In this document: positions 62,333 to 64,000 of the stretch, in pieces
Layout: each line of letters begins with the position of its first letter
Position numbering within the stretch: position 1 is the first letter of the stretch
NCBI GenBank assembly: GCA_018402085.1
Contig: JAGYJM010000002.1
Coordinates: forward strand, 3,414,526 to 3,478,525
Origin: Flavobacteriales bacterium
GTDB taxonomy: Bacteria > Bacteroidota > Bacteroidia > Flavobacteriales_D > Sanyastnellaceae
Direction: 5' to 3'
Length of the DNA stretch: 64,000 nt
The notes under the pieces: generated by a model
What the model was told of the DNA's origin: nothing
Database searches by the model: none
What the model saw: the letters and a program-made list of their open reading frames with translations, nothing else
Position numbers and translations under genes: made by a program

Positions 62333-63660
62333 GGGTTTTTTCGGGACGCTCGAGGGTGATATACATATTTTAAGGCTCCCCGAATTTCGTGAAAAAGGGA
62401 TATGTAGGCGCACAATGCCTTGTGCGCATGGAAATGGTGAATCGTTTCCCGCGTTTCCCCGGCGGACGCGATAAATCGCGTCCCTACGTTGGTGCGCAGA
62501 ATATAATTAGCAGCGCAAGCGTCAGACGGCTATAAGCCGTCGCCACACTGCGGGGTCTGCAGCAAAATGTAGGCGCACAATGCCTTGTGCGCATGGAAAT
62601 GGTGAATCGTTTCCCGTTTTCCCGGTTTCCCCGGTTTCCCGGTTTCCCGGTTTCCCCGGTTTCCCCGGCGGACGCGATAAATCGCGTCCCTACGTTGGTG
62701 CGCGGAATATAATTAGCAGCGCAAGCGTCAGACGGGTATAAGCCGCTGCCACACTGCGGGGTCTACAGCAAAATGTAGGCGCACAATGCCTTGTGCGCAT
62801 GGAAATGGTGAATCGTTTCCTAGTTTCCCAGTTTCCCGTTTTCCCCGTTTCCCCGGCGGACGCGATAAATCGCGTCCCTACGTTGGTGCGCAGAATATAT
62901 TGGCAGTGCAAGCGTCAGACGGCTATAAGCCGTCGCCACACTGCGGGGTCTGCAGCAAAATGTAGGCGCACAATGCCTTGTGCGCATGGAAATGGTGAAT
63001 CGTTTCCCGGTTTCCCCGGCGGACGCGATAAATCGCGTCCCTACGTTGGTGCGCAGAATATAATTAGCAGCGCAAGCGTCAGACGGCTATAAGCCGTCGC
63101 CACACTGCGGGTCTTCAGAAAATGCAGGCGCACAATGCCTTGTGCGCATGGAAATGGTCGAATCCCGTTTCCCGGCTCTGCTTCCCGGTTTAGCCTCCCC
63201 GGTTTCCCCGGCGGACGCGATAAATCGCGGTCCCTACACGTTCGGTGCGCAGGGTATAATTAGCAGCGCAAGCGTCAGACGGGTATAAGCCGCTGCCACA
63301 CTGCAGGGTCTACAGCAGAAATGTAGGCGCACAATGCCTGTGTGCGCATGGAAATGGTGAATCGTTTCCTAGTTTCCCAGTTTCCCGTTTTCCCCGTTTC
63401 CCCGGCGGACGCGATAAATCGCGTCCCTACGTTGGTGCGCAGAATATATTGGCAGTGCAAGCGTCAGACGGCTATAAGCCGTCGCCACACTGCGGGGTCT
63501 GCAGAAAAATGTAGGCGCACAATGCCTTGTGCGCATGGAAATGGAAATGAAAATGGTGAATCGTTTCCCAGTTTCCCGAAATTGTCCATAGGTCCATAGG
63601 TCCATAGGTCCATAGGTCCATAGGTCCATGAGTCGATAGGTATATGCGTCTTTCCGGCTA
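62333..63660. repeat. Composite repeat field, seven copies of a ~160-205-bp unit
   Basis: Units begin with GTAGGCGCACAATGCC at about 62404, 62569, 62775, 62962, 63124, 63323 and 63511. Each carries, in order, GCGCACAATGCCTTGTGCGC, a variable GTTTCCC(C) run, GGACGCGATAAATCGCGTCC, CAGCGCAAGCGTCAGACGG and GACGGCT-ATA-AGCCGTC, then CCACACTGCGGGGTCTGCAG. Unit length varies mainly in the GTTTCC run. The fifth unit (63124-63322) has several apparent small insertions. No gene. Confidence 0.9.
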
Positions 63661-63850
63661 ACTGCTTCGGACGGCTATAAGCCGTCCCCTCAATTTTGCG
63701 GTAGTGTGATAGAGCAGCGCAAGTATGCGCTGGAGTATATTCCGTAATCTTCCCAGTTTCCCCGTTTCCCGAAATTGTCCATAGGTCCATAGGTCCATAG
63801 GTCCATAGGTCCATAGGTCGATGAGTCGATAGGTCCATAAGTCCATCAGT
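63590..63850. repeat. Two 8-bp NNGTCSAT arrays with hairpins between
   Basis: Runs at 63585-63645 and 63778-63848 separated by GGACGGCTATAAGCCGTCC (63668) and CAGCGCAAGTATGCGCTG (63716). Confidence 0.85.
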
Positions 63851-64000
63851 CTGCAAAAAAACCTCGCCCATTTTGGCATACTTTTCTATCTTACAGCCGC
63901 TTACTACCAATACTCAACCCATGCCTATGGCTCGTCTGATCGTACCCACAATTTTCATGACCGTTCGGCGCCTAAGCGCAAGGGTAAACTAAACGAACCC
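63851..64000. other. Window end, no supported gene
   Basis: About 150 bp. A 23-codon frame from 63921 is too short to call. Nothing else is recognised; a gene may begin beyond the edge. Confidence 0.4.

Noticed and set aside
63921..63991. 23-codon frame near the right edge
   Set aside because: Too short, no family, and next to a repeat field with possible sequence errors.

Overview
The window comes from a member of the Bacteroidota, most likely a marine or freshwater member of the order Flavobacteriales (Cryomorphaceae/Schleiferiaceae/Crocinitomicaceae-like). The evidence is the number of type IX secretion (T9SS) cargo proteins with C-terminal sorting domains, a PorP/SprF protein, GldH, the ricT-gldH-holB-recO neighbourhood, start sites without Shine-Dalgarno sequences, and promoters of the Bacteroidota type (TTTG, about 20 bp, TAnnTTTG). 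No rRNA, tRNA or CRISPR array was seen.

Layout. 0-5.8 kb: a type IX surface operon (adhesin end, PorP/SprF, OmpA/TPR protein). 5.8-9.8 kb: leuS and a quinone-reductase-like gene. 9.8-19.3 kb: a secreted M43 metalloprotease and a 2393-residue Ig/SprB-type surface protein. 19.5-25.9 kb: a lamin-tail protein, a TonB-dependent receptor and a two-HKD phospholipase-D-type enzyme, read as a nutrient-uptake locus. 25.9-29.2 kb: a second receptor, behind a promoter carrying a 14-bp palindrome, then a rhodanese lipoprotein and a small membrane protein. 29.1-32.9 kb: core genes gldH, ricT, holB and recO on the minus strand. 32.9-33.7 kb: one or two candidate small RNAs and a DUF3592 gene. 34-36.4 kb: two AT-richer secreted proteins of unknown role. 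36.6-40.3 kb: a MoxR ATPase/VWA pair and an OmpA-like protein. 40.3-41.8 kb: a REP-associated transposase-like gene (RAYT) between two tandem arrays. 41.8-46.5 kb: a beta-propeller protein, ispG and a PLP enzyme. 46.9-49.1 kb and 53.3-55.8 kb: two AT-rich modules. 49.2-62.3 kb also holds three large secreted proteins. The last 1.6 kb is a composite repeat field.

The most unusual content is the mobile and repeat DNA. The two AT-rich modules (a NotI-family endonuclease with an adenine methylase; a KefB-type antiporter) begin at the same G|TTG junction behind two copies of one 275-bp hairpin-bearing element. Each ends in an imperfect hairpin, and its first bases are inverse-complementary to the sequence at the start of the 3' region. 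This is how integron gene cassettes with attC sites are built, but no integrase is present. Around them are many short perfect hairpins of about 20 bp, 8-bp tandem repeats with consensus NNGTCSAT, a nested palindrome, and a 290-bp direct repeat with GTCAACACC iteron-like motifs on both sides of the antiporter module. The RAYT gene lies among the same hairpin types and is a reasonable candidate for having spread them.
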